From: Intestinibaculum porci
GTDB taxonomy: Bacteria > Bacillota_I > Bacilli_A > Erysipelotrichales > Coprobacillaceae
DNA: 64,000 nt
Direction: 5' to 3'
NCBI RefSeq assembly: GCF_003925875.1
Contig: NZ_AP019309.1
Coordinates: forward strand, 3,148,925-3,212,924
Numbering within the stretch: the first letter of the stretch is position 1; every line of letters begins with the position of its first letter. Below, one piece after another: positions 56,703-64,000 of the stretch. The notes below the pieces were generated by a model. It saw nothing but the letters and a program-made list of their open reading frames with translations. It was not told the origin of the DNA and did no database searches. Both the position numbers and the translations under genes were made by a program.

Positions 56703-57965
56703 TCATTTCCCGGGCAATTCTTTGAAAACATGCCGCACTTTATCAAAAGGAATCTTCTCTTTGATATTCTCAGTCAGCGCTGCCACGTCAGGCACTTTGA
56801 TCTTCCGATCACCGGTCCAGATTGCCAGGGCGACTTTAAGGATCTGATCACGTTCTTCCGCTGGAATCGTGACCATCGTTTTTAAGATATTGACAAGCGT
56901 CCCGACATTGATATCAAGAAAATCACTGGCGCTGTTACAGCCTGCTTTTTCTAATAACTGAAAGAACGCATTGACGAATTTTTCCTTTTCTTCAGCGTCC
57001 ATACTATGAACCCAGTCTTTAAAGTCTTTCTCTACTTTCACACTTTCTTTATCGCGGGTCGCTAATAAAAAATGCTTGCCATTGACAATCCATGAATAAC
57101 CATCATGCTGATTCATGCCTTCATAGAAACTATCTACGGTGTAATCTTTACGATAGTGATCCATACATAAACCAATGGCCGAGAATTTCGGCGTAAAGGT
57201 CATCATCCGATCTTTAATCTCATGATAGCGAGGCATATCTTCAAAGGGCTGAGAAAAGCCAGGTCCATCAAAGGAATAGAGCGCTTTGACTTTTTTAATA
57301 AGCTCTTCCTGACAGTAGAAGCAGCCATACATGGCAAGATTCCCGCCTTTGGAATGGCCGCCGATATAATAATGGTCAAAGATATGTTTGAGATCACAGG
57401 GAATCGTTTCGTTGAGATAAGAAACGGCGCGCACCTGGCCGGCGACATGTTCTTTATAAAGCATCATAAAGTTTTCTTTCCAGCCAACTAACGTATCATC
57501 GGTGCCGCGAAAGGCAATAAAGGTATCATGTTTGGTAAAACGGAAGTGCACAGCACTAAACTGCTCGGTTAATGTGGGATCTAATTCATCACAGAAGTGA
57601 CTCAGCATCACATCACCAAAACGTTTAGATCGCGCAGCTTCTCCCAGGAGTTCGCGTTCATGCGCTTTTAAGCTGCGATGTTTATGCGGTTTATTGCCTT
57701 CTTCCATGGTAAAAATATCAACTTCTTCATCATGTTTACGAATATGCTTTTTCTCATAGGTTTCATTATCGGTTTCTAACGCTAAAATGGCATTATAAGC
57801 ATCGACAATGGAGACTTCCTTGTCATCGTAAGGAACAATCCCATTGAAATCGAAATAGCATAACAAAGTAAAAATCAGGGCATCAATTTCATTGAAAGGA
57901 TCTTCTTTAAAACTGCGGTCTCCTCTAAAGCGGACATAAGTTGTGACATTATCTCTTCTTTCCAT
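56703..57965 (-). CDS. DUF2974 (lipase-like alpha/beta-hydrolase) protein
   Basis: 420 aa from ATG 57965 (AAAGGTGGTG upstream). The central domain resembles Mbeg1-like/DUF2974 proteins: FIAFRGTDDTLVGWKENFMML followed by YYIGGHSKGGNLAMYGCFYC, with a GHSKGG nucleophile elbow as in class 3 lipases, and later DGPGFSQPF. No signal peptide, so likely cytoplasmic. Enzymatic substrate unknown. The C-terminal ~120 residues are helical and of unclear role. Confidence 0.82.
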   Translation of the reverse strand: MERRDNVTTYVRFRGDRSFKEDPFNEIDALIFTLLCYFDFNGIVPYDDKEVSIVDAYNAILALETDNETYEKKHIRKHDEEVDIFTMEEGNKPHKHRSLKAHERELLGEAARSKRFGDVMLSHFCDELDPTLTEQFSAVHFRFTKHDTFIAFRGTDDTLVGWKENFMMLYKEHVAGQVRAVSYLNETIPCDLKHIFDHYYIGGHSKGGNLAMYGCFYCQEELIKKVKALYSFDGPGFSQPFEDMPRYHEIKDRMMTFTPKFSAIGLCMDHYRKDYTVDSFYEGMNQHDGYSWIVNGKHFLLATRDKESVKVEKDFKDWVHSMDAEEKEKFVNAFFQLLEKAGCNSASDFLDINVGTLVNILKTMVTIPAEERDQILKVALAIWTGDRKIKVPDVAALTENIKEKIPFDKVRHVFKELPGK

Positions 57966-58028
57966 TTCTATCACCACCTTTATTATATCAAAAGCCATGT
58001 TTTTTTAAATTGTCCCCTCGATATATTG

Positions 58029-58057
58029 TAATATTTTATCTATATGATAAAATATTA
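58029..58057. promoter_or_regulatory. 12-bp perfect inverted repeat upstream of the amidotransferase gene
   Basis: TAATATTTTATC-(5 nt)-GATAAAATATTA, 21 nt before the start codon at 58079. Likely an operator or promoter-overlapping palindrome, as the -10-like TATAAT-type sequence must lie here; regulator unknown. Confidence 0.55.
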
Positions 58058-58078
58058 TTACACAAAGAGGTGATCTGT

Positions 58079-58777
58079 ATGAAGCCGATTATTGGCGTGA
58101 CAAACTTAATTGATACCGCAAAAAACAGTTACTGGATGTTGCCAGAATATTTGGAAATGATTGAAGACTTAGGCGGCATTCCGTTAATTCTGCCGGTGCT
58201 TTCCGACAAAGAAGATATCGCCCAGATCTTAAGTCAGATTGACGGAGTGTTATTAACGGGCGGGCAGGATATTCAGCCTTCGCTTTATCGTGAACTGCAG
58301 TTAGAATGCTGCGGAGAAACTTCATTAGAACGTGATGAGTGTGAATGTGAACTGATCAAACAGGCGATCGCAAAGGATATGCCAATCTTAGGCATCTGTC
58401 GCGGGGTTCAGATTTTAAATACCATTCATGGCGGTACGCTTTATCAGGATTTAGCGACCCAGTATCATACTTATGTCAATCATCATATGAGTGCCCCCTA
58501 TAACCGTTATGTCCACAAGGTCCGCTTAGATCATTATCTCCGTTATCTCTTAGGAGAAGATGAAATTGCCGTCAATTCTTACCACCATCAGGCGGTCAAA
58601 GACTTAGGGAAGGGGTTAGAAGTTAATGCGACTGCTGAAGATGATTTGATTGAGGCGATTGCTTTGCCAAGCAAACGCTTTGTCGTAGGGGTGCAGTGGC
58701 ATCCGGAATTTCTCTATGATCAGGATGAAGCCAATCACCACTTAGTGCATGCCTTTATTGCCAAATGCAAGAAATAG
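58079..58777 (+). CDS. Class I glutamine amidotransferase, gamma-Glu-GABA hydrolase (PuuD)-like
   Basis: 232 aa from ATG 58079 (AGAGGTG upstream). Catalytic Cys in LGICRGVQILN, His/Glu in VQWHPEFLYD, and an oxyanion region GVLLTGGQDIQPSLY. PuuD-type C26 peptidases hydrolyse gamma-glutamyl amides such as gamma-Glu-GABA. No polyamine genes are nearby, so the physiological substrate is open. Monocistronic with a palindromic site upstream and a terminator downstream. Confidence 0.9.
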   Translation: MKPIIGVTNLIDTAKNSYWMLPEYLEMIEDLGGIPLILPVLSDKEDIAQILSQIDGVLLTGGQDIQPSLYRELQLECCGETSLERDECECELIKQAIAKDMPILGICRGVQILNTIHGGTLYQDLATQYHTYVNHHMSAPYNRYVHKVRLDHYLRYLLGEDEIAVNSYHHQAVKDLGKGLEVNATAEDDLIEAIALPSKRFVVGVQWHPEFLYDQDEANHHLVHAFIAKCKK

Positions 58778-58779
58778 AA

Positions 58780-58810
58780 AAAGAGCAGGGTTCTTAAAGA
58801 ATCCTGCTTA
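58780..58810. terminator. Bidirectional terminator before putP 3' end
   Basis: GAGCAGG-GTTCTT / AAGAATCCTGCTT stem following the amidotransferase stop and touching the putP stop codon region. Confidence 0.75.
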
Positions 58811-60343
58811 TTTAGACATCGATGAAACCTGATCAAAGTCCGCTAAGACATTGTCATCAGGTTTTTTTGTTAATAAGGAGACGATGATATTAATAAGAAT
58901 GGCCACTAAGAAAGCTGGTAATAATTCATAAATATCAAAGTTGCCGCCTAATGGACGGACTAAGTATTTCCAGATGAAGACCATGATTCCGCCGCTTAAC
59001 ATGCCGGCAAAGGCACCATAGAAGTTCGAACGACGCCAATAGAGGGCTAATAAAACAGTCGGACCAAAGGAAGCCCCAAAACCAGCCCAGGCAAAAGAAA
59101 CGATTTTAAAGACGGAGCTGTTAGGATCCCAGGCCATAATCATTCCGATGCTGGCAATGAGCACTAAGGAAATACGTGAAATCAGTAACAGTTTTTTCTG
59201 TTCAATCTTCTTATGGAAGAAGCCGACTAAAATATCGCTGGTCACACTTGAAGAGGCCGCTAATAACTGTGAATCAGCCGTTGACATCGTCGAGGCAAGA
59301 ATCCCTGATAAAACGATTCCGGCAACACAGGCAAAGAAAATACCATGCGTTGATAATAATGACGCTATTTCCACGATAATCGTTTCAGAGGCATTTCCCG
59401 CTAATGGTTTTAAAGCCCCATTGGCACTGGCTGCTAAACCGATAATACCGATTAAAACAGAGACCGCCATGGCGATTAAAGCCCAGATGGAAGCGACACG
59501 ACGTGATAATTTCAATTTAGAATCATCTTCAATAGCCATAAAACGTAATAAGATATGTGGCATGCCAAAGTAACCTAAGCCCCAGGCTAATGTGGAAACG
59601 ATTGATAATGCGCTAAATGGCACGGCACTATGGGTCGCTGCATCATACTTTTTCAATAATGAAAAGTAGCCTGGTAAAGCTTTCGCATGGTTAATAACAG
59701 CATCCATACCGCCGGCAATCGTGACACCAAAGATTAAGATAATAAGCAAGGCCAGCGACATGATAATCGACTGGATGAAGTCGGTAGTCGAAGCGGCTAA
59801 GAAACCGCCTAAAGTCGTATAAGCAATAATGACAATGGCACTGACAACCATCGCCGCATGATAATCAACACCAAGTAAAGAATGGAATAATTTTCCGCAG
59901 GCCGCAAAGCCAGAAGCGGTATAAGGGACAAAGAAGATAATGATCCAGATCGCCGCAATCAGGCGCAGGACATTCTTTTTGTCGTGATAGCGATTGGAAA
60001 AGAATTCTGGAATGGTAATGGAATCATTTACTTCACTGTAGCGACGTAAACGTCTTGCCACAATCAGCCAGTTCAGATAGGTTCCGGCTGCTAAACCGAT
60101 AATGGTCCAGCTGACTTCAGACATGCCGGATAAATAAGCTAAGCCAGGAATCCCCATTAACAGGTAAGAACTCATATCGCTAGCTTCCGCAGACATCGCC
60201 GTGACTAACGGTCCGAGTTTTCGTCCTCCCAGATAAAAATCACCAACAGTTTTATTGCGATCAGCAACTCTAAACCCGATATAAATCATCCCCACGAGAT
60301 AGACAGTCATCGCAATAAGCATTCCAATTTGTGATACTGACAT
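58808..60343 (-). CDS. putP: Sodium/proline symporter
   Basis: 511 aa, about 13 helices of the SSS (LeuT-fold) family. Diagnostic segments: FYLGGRKLGPLVTAMSAEASDMSSYLLMGIPG (Na+ site helix, with Asp and Ser positions of PutP), GGFLAASTTDFIQSIIMS and AGIVLSGILASTMSTADSQLLAASS. Imports proline with Na+. AGGAGG precedes ATG 60343. Confidence 0.95.
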   Translation of the reverse strand: MSVSQIGMLIAMTVYLVGMIYIGFRVADRNKTVGDFYLGGRKLGPLVTAMSAEASDMSSYLLMGIPGLAYLSGMSEVSWTIIGLAAGTYLNWLIVARRLRRYSEVNDSITIPEFFSNRYHDKKNVLRLIAAIWIIIFFVPYTASGFAACGKLFHSLLGVDYHAAMVVSAIVIIAYTTLGGFLAASTTDFIQSIIMSLALLIILIFGVTIAGGMDAVINHAKALPGYFSLLKKYDAATHSAVPFSALSIVSTLAWGLGYFGMPHILLRFMAIEDDSKLKLSRRVASIWALIAMAVSVLIGIIGLAASANGALKPLAGNASETIIVEIASLLSTHGIFFACVAGIVLSGILASTMSTADSQLLAASSSVTSDILVGFFHKKIEQKKLLLISRISLVLIASIGMIMAWDPNSSVFKIVSFAWAGFGASFGPTVLLALYWRRSNFYGAFAGMLSGGIMVFIWKYLVRPLGGNFDIYELLPAFLVAILINIIVSLLTKKPDDNVLADFDQVSSMSK

Positions 60344-60368
60344 ATTAAATTTTCCTCCTAATATGTCT

Positions 60369-60397
60369 TTTTTACCAAATTATCCGCTATTCGTCAA
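60369..60397 (-). promoter_or_regulatory. putP promoter
   Basis: Minus-strand TTGACG (60392-60397), 17-nt spacer, TAAAAA (60369-60374). Confidence 0.7.
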
Positions 60398-60425
60398 TGC
60401 TTGGGGGAAGATCGTCTATTTTCTT

Positions 60426-61265
60426 TTATAAAGCGTGATGATTTTCCATAATCAATGGTTTGGCTGTCGGCTGATGCTGATCGACATCATATTTTTTCAT
60501 CAGATAGGCTTTTAACTGCTTTTTCGAGCGGAATTGAACAGCCTGATAAGGCTCTTCAAAAGAGAGTTTTTCGACAAACAAATAGCCTTGAGAAGCTGGT
60601 AAAAGCACACCGGTATGACCGACAAAAAGATAATCTTCCTGCGGTGAGAAATAGCTATGCATGACCACCGAAATCATTGTGGCTTTACATTTTTTATAAT
60701 GAATCCCTCTTTTATTCATCGCCTGCTGGTACCTTTTTCTTTGATAGTTCACGTTTTTCGTCAGCTTCGTCCCGCTAGCTGCATAATAAGTGATAAAGTT
60801 TTTCATATCCTTACTTGAAAAATAAGGAGTTGGCTGATCCTCTAAGGAAGAGAGATCCATGAATAATGTCTGATACTGATCTTGCGCCGATTTAGTGATT
60901 TTCAGCTGATCTTTCATAAGTGTAAAAGCCGTAATTCGACAGTTATTGCCAATGAAAGAGCCTTGGCTCTTTTCCCACAGCTGTGACTGCTTCACGCTGT
61001 CATAATTGGGGATCGCGGTTTTATAGCCCTGGGAAATGAGTGATGTATAGCGGATGGCTTTATTATACATGTTGACATCTTTGAAAAAGCGTTTCACATT
61101 TGCTTTAGATAACCCATCTTTTAACATGATTGCTTCGACACTTTTTTGCGTCTTGAGATCGGCAAGATTAGAATACGTGATTGACATGCTTTGGGCCTTC
61201 ACAGGCTCAATCATACTGCTTAAAAGCAGGCATAAGCCAACTATGGCCATTTTTAATGTTTTCAT
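60426..61265 (-). CDS. Secreted DUF4300-like protein
   Basis: 279 aa from ATG 61265 (GGAGG 6-7 nt upstream). Signal peptide LKMAIVGLCLLLSSMIEPVKA (cleavage probably after VKA); no lipobox Cys. The mature domain (ITYSNLADLKTQKSVEAIMLKDGL, FFKDVNMYNKAI, NNCRITAFTLMKD, HTGVLLPASQGYLFVEKLSFEEPYQAVQF) resembles DUF4300 proteins, which have a cysteine-histidine arrangement suggestive of a papain-like fold. Function unknown. Transcribed just downstream of candidate small RNA C. Confidence 0.7.
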   Translation of the reverse strand: MKTLKMAIVGLCLLLSSMIEPVKAQSMSITYSNLADLKTQKSVEAIMLKDGLSKANVKRFFKDVNMYNKAIRYTSLISQGYKTAIPNYDSVKQSQLWEKSQGSFIGNNCRITAFTLMKDQLKITKSAQDQYQTLFMDLSSLEDQPTPYFSSKDMKNFITYYAASGTKLTKNVNYQRKRYQQAMNKRGIHYKKCKATMISVVMHSYFSPQEDYLFVGHTGVLLPASQGYLFVEKLSFEEPYQAVQFRSKKQLKAYLMKKYDVDQHQPTAKPLIMENHHAL

Positions 61266-61314
61266 AAGTAACCTCCATTTACTTATAAGAGCCATCTATA
61301 AGAAAAAAGGTGAC

Positions 61315-61430
61315 AAAAAAAAGACATGCTGGGGAAACATGTCTTCATGATGTCTATTATCATTGACATCAAAATTAGGGAAGGGAAATTTAAATATGAT
61401 TGTTTAGCTTTGTCAGGTTTCTCCTGACAA
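61315..61430 (-). ncRNA. Candidate small RNA, unit C
   Basis: -10 TATAGT (61435-61440), 5' hairpin TTGTCAGG-AGAAA-CCTGACAA (61410-61430), linker containing ATCATATTTAAATTTCCC then TTCCC, a weaker inner hairpin (GATGTCAA / AGACATC), and terminator AAGACATG / CATGTCTT with eight T. The plan and linker motif match units A and B at 28250-28508. Confidence 0.55.
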
Positions 61431-61471
61431 GGATACTATAATAAAGTAATGTGAAGGGAATATGAACACAT

Positions 61472-61499
61472 AAAAAAAGAACTAGAGTTTCCTCTAGTC
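61472..61499 (-). terminator. Terminator of the rpmH-rnpA-yidC-jag operon
   Basis: Minus-strand GACTAGAG-GAAA-CTCTAGTT followed by CTTTTTTT, overlapping the jag stop codon region. Confidence 0.9.
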
Positions 61500-62096
61500 C
61501 TCAACATAATGAATAGTAATAAAACGGTTACGGCCTTCCCCCTGGGATTTCGTTGATAAGTGATCCATATCTGCAATGACCTGATGAATAACTTTTCGTT
61601 CATCAGCTGGCAGCGGATCTAATGCAACATCCACATGGGTACGCTGCACCTGCTTGCCAAAACGTTTGGCTAAGGCAGTGACCTTTTTATAACGGTTTTC
61701 TTTATAACCATTAATATCTAAGCTTAATTCAATCTTTTCTTTGAAAGCAGTGCTGACCGCATTCTTCGTAATGAAGTTTAAGGTTCTTAAAATGACACCG
61801 TTTTTCCCGATTAAGATGGAATTATGATCGGTATCTAAGTTGACATAGATGCGATCATCCTGTTTAAAGATTGCCATTTCCACATCGTAGCCTAAATCGG
61901 TAAGGATCGTGCGTAAATAGTTTTCAATGAATTCTTCAACCATGTTTTCCGTGAAGCATTCAATGACAACTTTCTTACTAAATAAACCCTTTTTTTCTTC
62001 GATTACATTATAGGTTAACTGATCTGGTGTCACACCTAAATCCTGGCAGGCGTTATTGATGGCATCTTCTAATGTTTTCGCCTCATAGTTTTTCAT
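61494..62096 (-). CDS. jag: RNA-binding protein Jag (KhpB/EloR)
   Basis: 200 aa. Jag-N domain (KTLEDAINNACQDLGVTPDQLTYNVIEEKKGLFSKKVV), KH domain (NSILIGKNGVILRTLNFITKNAVS, ~90-125) and C-terminal R3H domain (DPLPADERKVIHQVI ... EGRNRFITIHY). Involved in control of cell elongation and RNA binding in Gram-positives. Shorter than the pneumococcal form because the Jag-N linker is brief. 9 nt downstream of yidC. Confidence 0.95.
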   Translation of the reverse strand: MKNYEAKTLEDAINNACQDLGVTPDQLTYNVIEEKKGLFSKKVVIECFTENMVEEFIENYLRTILTDLGYDVEMAIFKQDDRIYVNLDTDHNSILIGKNGVILRTLNFITKNAVSTAFKEKIELSLDINGYKENRYKKVTALAKRFGKQVQRTHVDVALDPLPADERKVIHQVIADMDHLSTKSQGEGRNRFITIHYVED

Positions 62097-62105
62097 AAAA
62101 TCACC

Positions 62106-62996
62106 TTATCTAATGACATTTGCGTCTTTCTTTTTCTTTTCTTCATCGGCTTTTTCAATGAAGTAGATCTGAATGAATACAGTACGAATGATCGTAATGA
62201 TGTTGGTTGTAATCCAGTAGAATGACATCGCCGCTGGCATTGTCAAACCAAAGTAAACGATCATTAAGACCATGATGTAGTTCATACTCTTCATTGATTT
62301 CTGTTGCTGAGATTCTTTATAGTTAGGATTACGTTTTAACATAATATTGTTAATTTCAATCGCTAACCACTGGGTTAAACCCATCACCGCAATCAGAATA
62401 ATATAAGCGAACTGACCTTTACCGATCTGCCCCATTGGCGTTGCCCCTAAGTTTAAGGTAAACGCAGTAGAGCTGTAAAGCACCTGCACACGCTGCACGG
62501 CTGCGTACATTGCGAACATGATTGGTAAGGTTAAGAATGTCGCAAAAGAACTGAACATTGAGACATCGTTATCTTTATAAAGTTTCTGGATTTCGGCCGA
62601 CATACGTAACTGGCTAGCCTGGTCCGTCTTTCCTTTATACTTGTTCTGAATCTTTTCCATCTCCGGCTGAATCATCTGCATCTTCTGCATTGACACCGTT
62701 GATTTGATCATGATTGGTAAGATAATTAAGTTGATCAGGACTGTCATCCCAATGACACCCCATAAAATATTACCTGTTACGTTATTGAGGAATAAGATGC
62801 CCTTTGCAATTGGAATAACCAGCAGGAAATCAAAGAAGCCGGCTTTAGGCGTCCATTTTGTTGCTTCAGTAATTGCACGGCTGGCTTTTAACTTGCCATG
62901 GGCGTCCATGTTGTTAGTACATCCTGTTAACAATAGTACGAAAGCAAGTAATGCAAAGATCTTTAAATACTTCTTTGTACGTTCATCAAGTACCAT
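62106..62996 (-). CDS. yidC: Membrane protein insertase YidC/OxaA (SpoIIIJ type)
   Basis: 296 aa. Lipoprotein signal with lipobox LLTGC (residues ~21-25), then five core helices with GVIGMTVLINLIILPIMIKSTVSMQKM (conserved Arg/hydrophilic groove region replaced by Lys-containing sequence), the cytoplasmic coiled region MQKMQMIQPEMEKIQNKYKGKTD, and a basic tail EEKKKKDANVIR. Inserts membrane proteins, alone or with Sec. Its ATG directly follows the rnpA stop. Confidence 0.96.
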   Translation of the reverse strand: MVLDERTKKYLKIFALLAFVLLLTGCTNNMDAHGKLKASRAITEATKWTPKAGFFDFLLVIPIAKGILFLNNVTGNILWGVIGMTVLINLIILPIMIKSTVSMQKMQMIQPEMEKIQNKYKGKTDQASQLRMSAEIQKLYKDNDVSMFSSFATFLTLPIMFAMYAAVQRVQVLYSSTAFTLNLGATPMGQIGKGQFAYIILIAVMGLTQWLAIEINNIMLKRNPNYKESQQQKSMKSMNYIMVLMIVYFGLTMPAAMSFYWITTNIITIIRTVFIQIYFIEKADEEKKKKDANVIR

Positions 62997-63332
62997 TTAC
63001 TTTTCCATCCTTTGTAGAGTTTTCTTATATAAAGAATCCAGCAGCTGCTTATTGGTTTCAAAATCGTTCTTCAGATACTGATTCCTTACTATAATGATAT
63101 AATCACATTTTGCATCGACATCAAAAATGTCTTGAGCCATCATTCGCACCTGACGCTTGATCTTATTACGGACGACCGCTTTACCAAGTTTTTTAGACAC
63201 CGAAATGCCGACTCTCAGATGATCATCATTGGGGAAGTAGTAAAGGACAAACTGTTTGTTTGCGACACTCTTTCTTTTATGAATGATTTTTTCAAAATCC
63301 TGACTCTTTTTAATTCTATATCGTTTTTTCAT
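62997..63332 (-). CDS. rnpA: Ribonuclease P protein component
   Basis: 111 aa basic protein. Diagnostic motif KLGKAVVRNKIKRQVRMMAQ (the RNR region) and the start MKKRYRIKKSQDFEKIIHK. Partner of the RNase P RNA in tRNA 5' maturation. Between rpmH and yidC, the canonical origin order. Confidence 0.96.
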   Translation of the reverse strand: MKKRYRIKKSQDFEKIIHKRKSVANKQFVLYYFPNDDHLRVGISVSKKLGKAVVRNKIKRQVRMMAQDIFDVDAKCDYIIIVRNQYLKNDFETNKQLLDSLYKKTLQRMEK

Positions 63333-63345
63333 GTCTCATTAGAAA

Positions 63346-63370
63346 AAAAAGCCACATTAAAGTGGACATT
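63346..63370 (-). terminator. Attenuating hairpin between rpmH and rnpA
   Basis: Minus-strand TCCAC-TTTAA-TGTGG followed by CTTTTTTTT. The short stem suggests partial termination, which would give more L34 mRNA than rnpA mRNA (inference). Confidence 0.65.
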
Positions 63371-63372
63371 TT

Positions 63373-63507
63373 TTAAACTGATAATACTTTTCTTCCTCTT
63401 TTACGGCGTCTAGCAATGACTTTTCTGCCACCAACTGTTGCCATTCTAGCTCTAAAACCATGAGTTTTAGCTCTTTTTCTTTTATTTGGCTGATATGTTC
63501 TTTTCAT
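63373..63507 (-). CDS. rpmH: Ribosomal protein L34
   Basis: 44 aa, strongly basic: [18 protein letters not shown], then [20 protein letters not shown] and a KVLSV end. This is the full L34 consensus. ATG 63507 has GGAGG 9 nt upstream; an ATG at 63513 is also in frame but too close to the RBS. First gene of the operon reading away from the origin. Confidence 0.97.
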   Translation of the reverse strand: MKRTYQPNKRKRAKTHGFRARMATVGGRKVIARRRKRGRKVLSV

Positions 63508-63564
63508 ATTCATTTACCTCCATTTGTTTAAATTACTTTATACTAAGTTAACATATGCTCATCC

Positions 63565-63593
63565 ATTATATGGGAAATGGCCCTTTAAGTCAA
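63565..63593 (-). promoter_or_regulatory. rpmH promoter
   Basis: Minus-strand TTGACT (63588-63593), 17-nt spacer, TATAAT (63565-63570): near-consensus, as expected for a ribosomal protein gene. Confidence 0.88.
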
Positions 63594-63639
63594 CAAAATT
63601 CGGGAAAAGATTCCATGAATCCAGGAGAATTGCCATTTT

Positions 63640-64000
63640 TCGGCTAAATAACTCACAAATTCCTGGTTTTTCAGTAGGGTTTTTCACCAGAAAAACGCTA
63701 AAAAGTTATTCACATTCACTATTTTGCTTGAGTTCGGAAAAAGACAAAACAGCTCAATTCTAATATATCAAAATCGTATAGAAGAGGTTTTTGGGGGACA
63801 GAAGCCTCTTTTTTAGCACCCGAAAAGAAGACCTCAGAAGTTCCGCTTGCGCATAGCCCTTTTGGTGTGTACACTGAAGGGTGCCATTGTGCATAACTTA
63901 GGGTTTTACACACAAGTTATGCACATGTGATTCAATAGTTATGCACAATTGTGAATAACTCTATAAATTTCAATAAAACAGGGTGTTTTATGAGGTGCGT
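63640..64000. other. Replication origin (oriC), left part
   Basis: Gene-free DNA after rpmH with five DnaA-box-like 9-mers: TTATTCACA at 63706-63714 (+), TTATGCACA at 63888-63896 (-), 63917-63925 (+) and 63939-63947 (+), and TTATTCACA at 63950-63958 (-). Four cluster in the last ~75 bp, where the window ends. The order jag-yidC-rnpA-rpmH-oriC-dnaA is canonical in Firmicutes, so dnaA is expected just to the right. Confidence 0.85.

Noticed and set aside
63719-63913. 64-codon minus-strand frame in the origin region
   Set aside because: It runs through DnaA-box sequence, has no RBS and no recognisable protein features.

Overview
The window is low-GC Firmicutes DNA, most likely from the class Erysipelotrichia (Kandleria / Sharpea / Catenibacterium neighbourhood). 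This rests on AT-rich codon usage, strong AGGAGG-type ribosome binding sites, T-box and L-box riboswitches, Cas9 character and gene order. Assignment below class level is inference. The right edge runs into the replication origin: jag-yidC-rnpA-rpmH is followed by a gene-free stretch with five DnaA-box-like 9-mers and, beyond the window, presumably dnaA. No rRNA or tRNA gene was recognised.

Layout, left to right. 1-11.3 kb: a large GGDEF/EAL signalling protein cut by the window edge, T-box-controlled metG, a uracil-DNA glycosylase-like gene, a YhgE/Pip membrane protein with a divergent TetR regulator and a palindromic operator, a DUF2798 membrane protein and a metallophosphoesterase. 11.3-21.1 kb: a structured RNA of unknown class, then a complete type II-A CRISPR-Cas locus. 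Its array has 46 repeats and 45 spacers, followed by leader, csn2, cas2, cas1 and cas9, with a divergent tracrRNA. Array and cas genes all read on the minus strand and only the tracrRNA reads on the plus strand. 21.5-28.2 kb: aldehyde dehydrogenase, an IS4-family insertion sequence sitting in that gene's terminator, two uncharacterised proteins, a Gfo/Idh/MocA oxidoreductase and NudC. 28.2-34.6 kb: two tandem candidate small RNAs, a YbiW-like glycyl radical enzyme with its divergent activase and a DeoR regulator, then serine acetyltransferase and an Mrp-type P-loop protein.

34.6-45 kb: a DsbA/FrnE oxidoreductase and the housekeeping run tsaC-rpiB-glyA-upp-atpIBEFHAGDC, collinear with Bacillus. 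45-52.2 kb: a PAS/GAF-like/GGDEF protein, an alpha/beta hydrolase, and a lysine-riboswitch operon (ACT protein-dapA-dapB-lysA-ketopantoate reductase-like). 52.4-61.4 kb: a stand-alone PRD protein, GntR/UTRA regulator, small membrane protein, mnmE, MFS transporter, DUF2974 protein, class I amidotransferase, putP, a secreted DUF4300-like protein and a third candidate small RNA. 61.4-64 kb: the origin-proximal cluster.

The best leads beyond routine annotation are: (i) the CRISPR locus, where the transcription direction, a leader-anchor motif and the tracrRNA can all be read from sequence, and the tracrRNA promoter overlaps the cas9 5' UTR; (ii) an unclassified ~180-nt structured RNA upstream of the metallophosphoesterase gene; (iii) three intergenic minus-strand units with a shared hairpin / UCCC-linker / terminator plan; (iv) an IS inserted in the loop of an intrinsic terminator; (v) two leaders whose hairpins sequester strong Shine-Dalgarno sequences.
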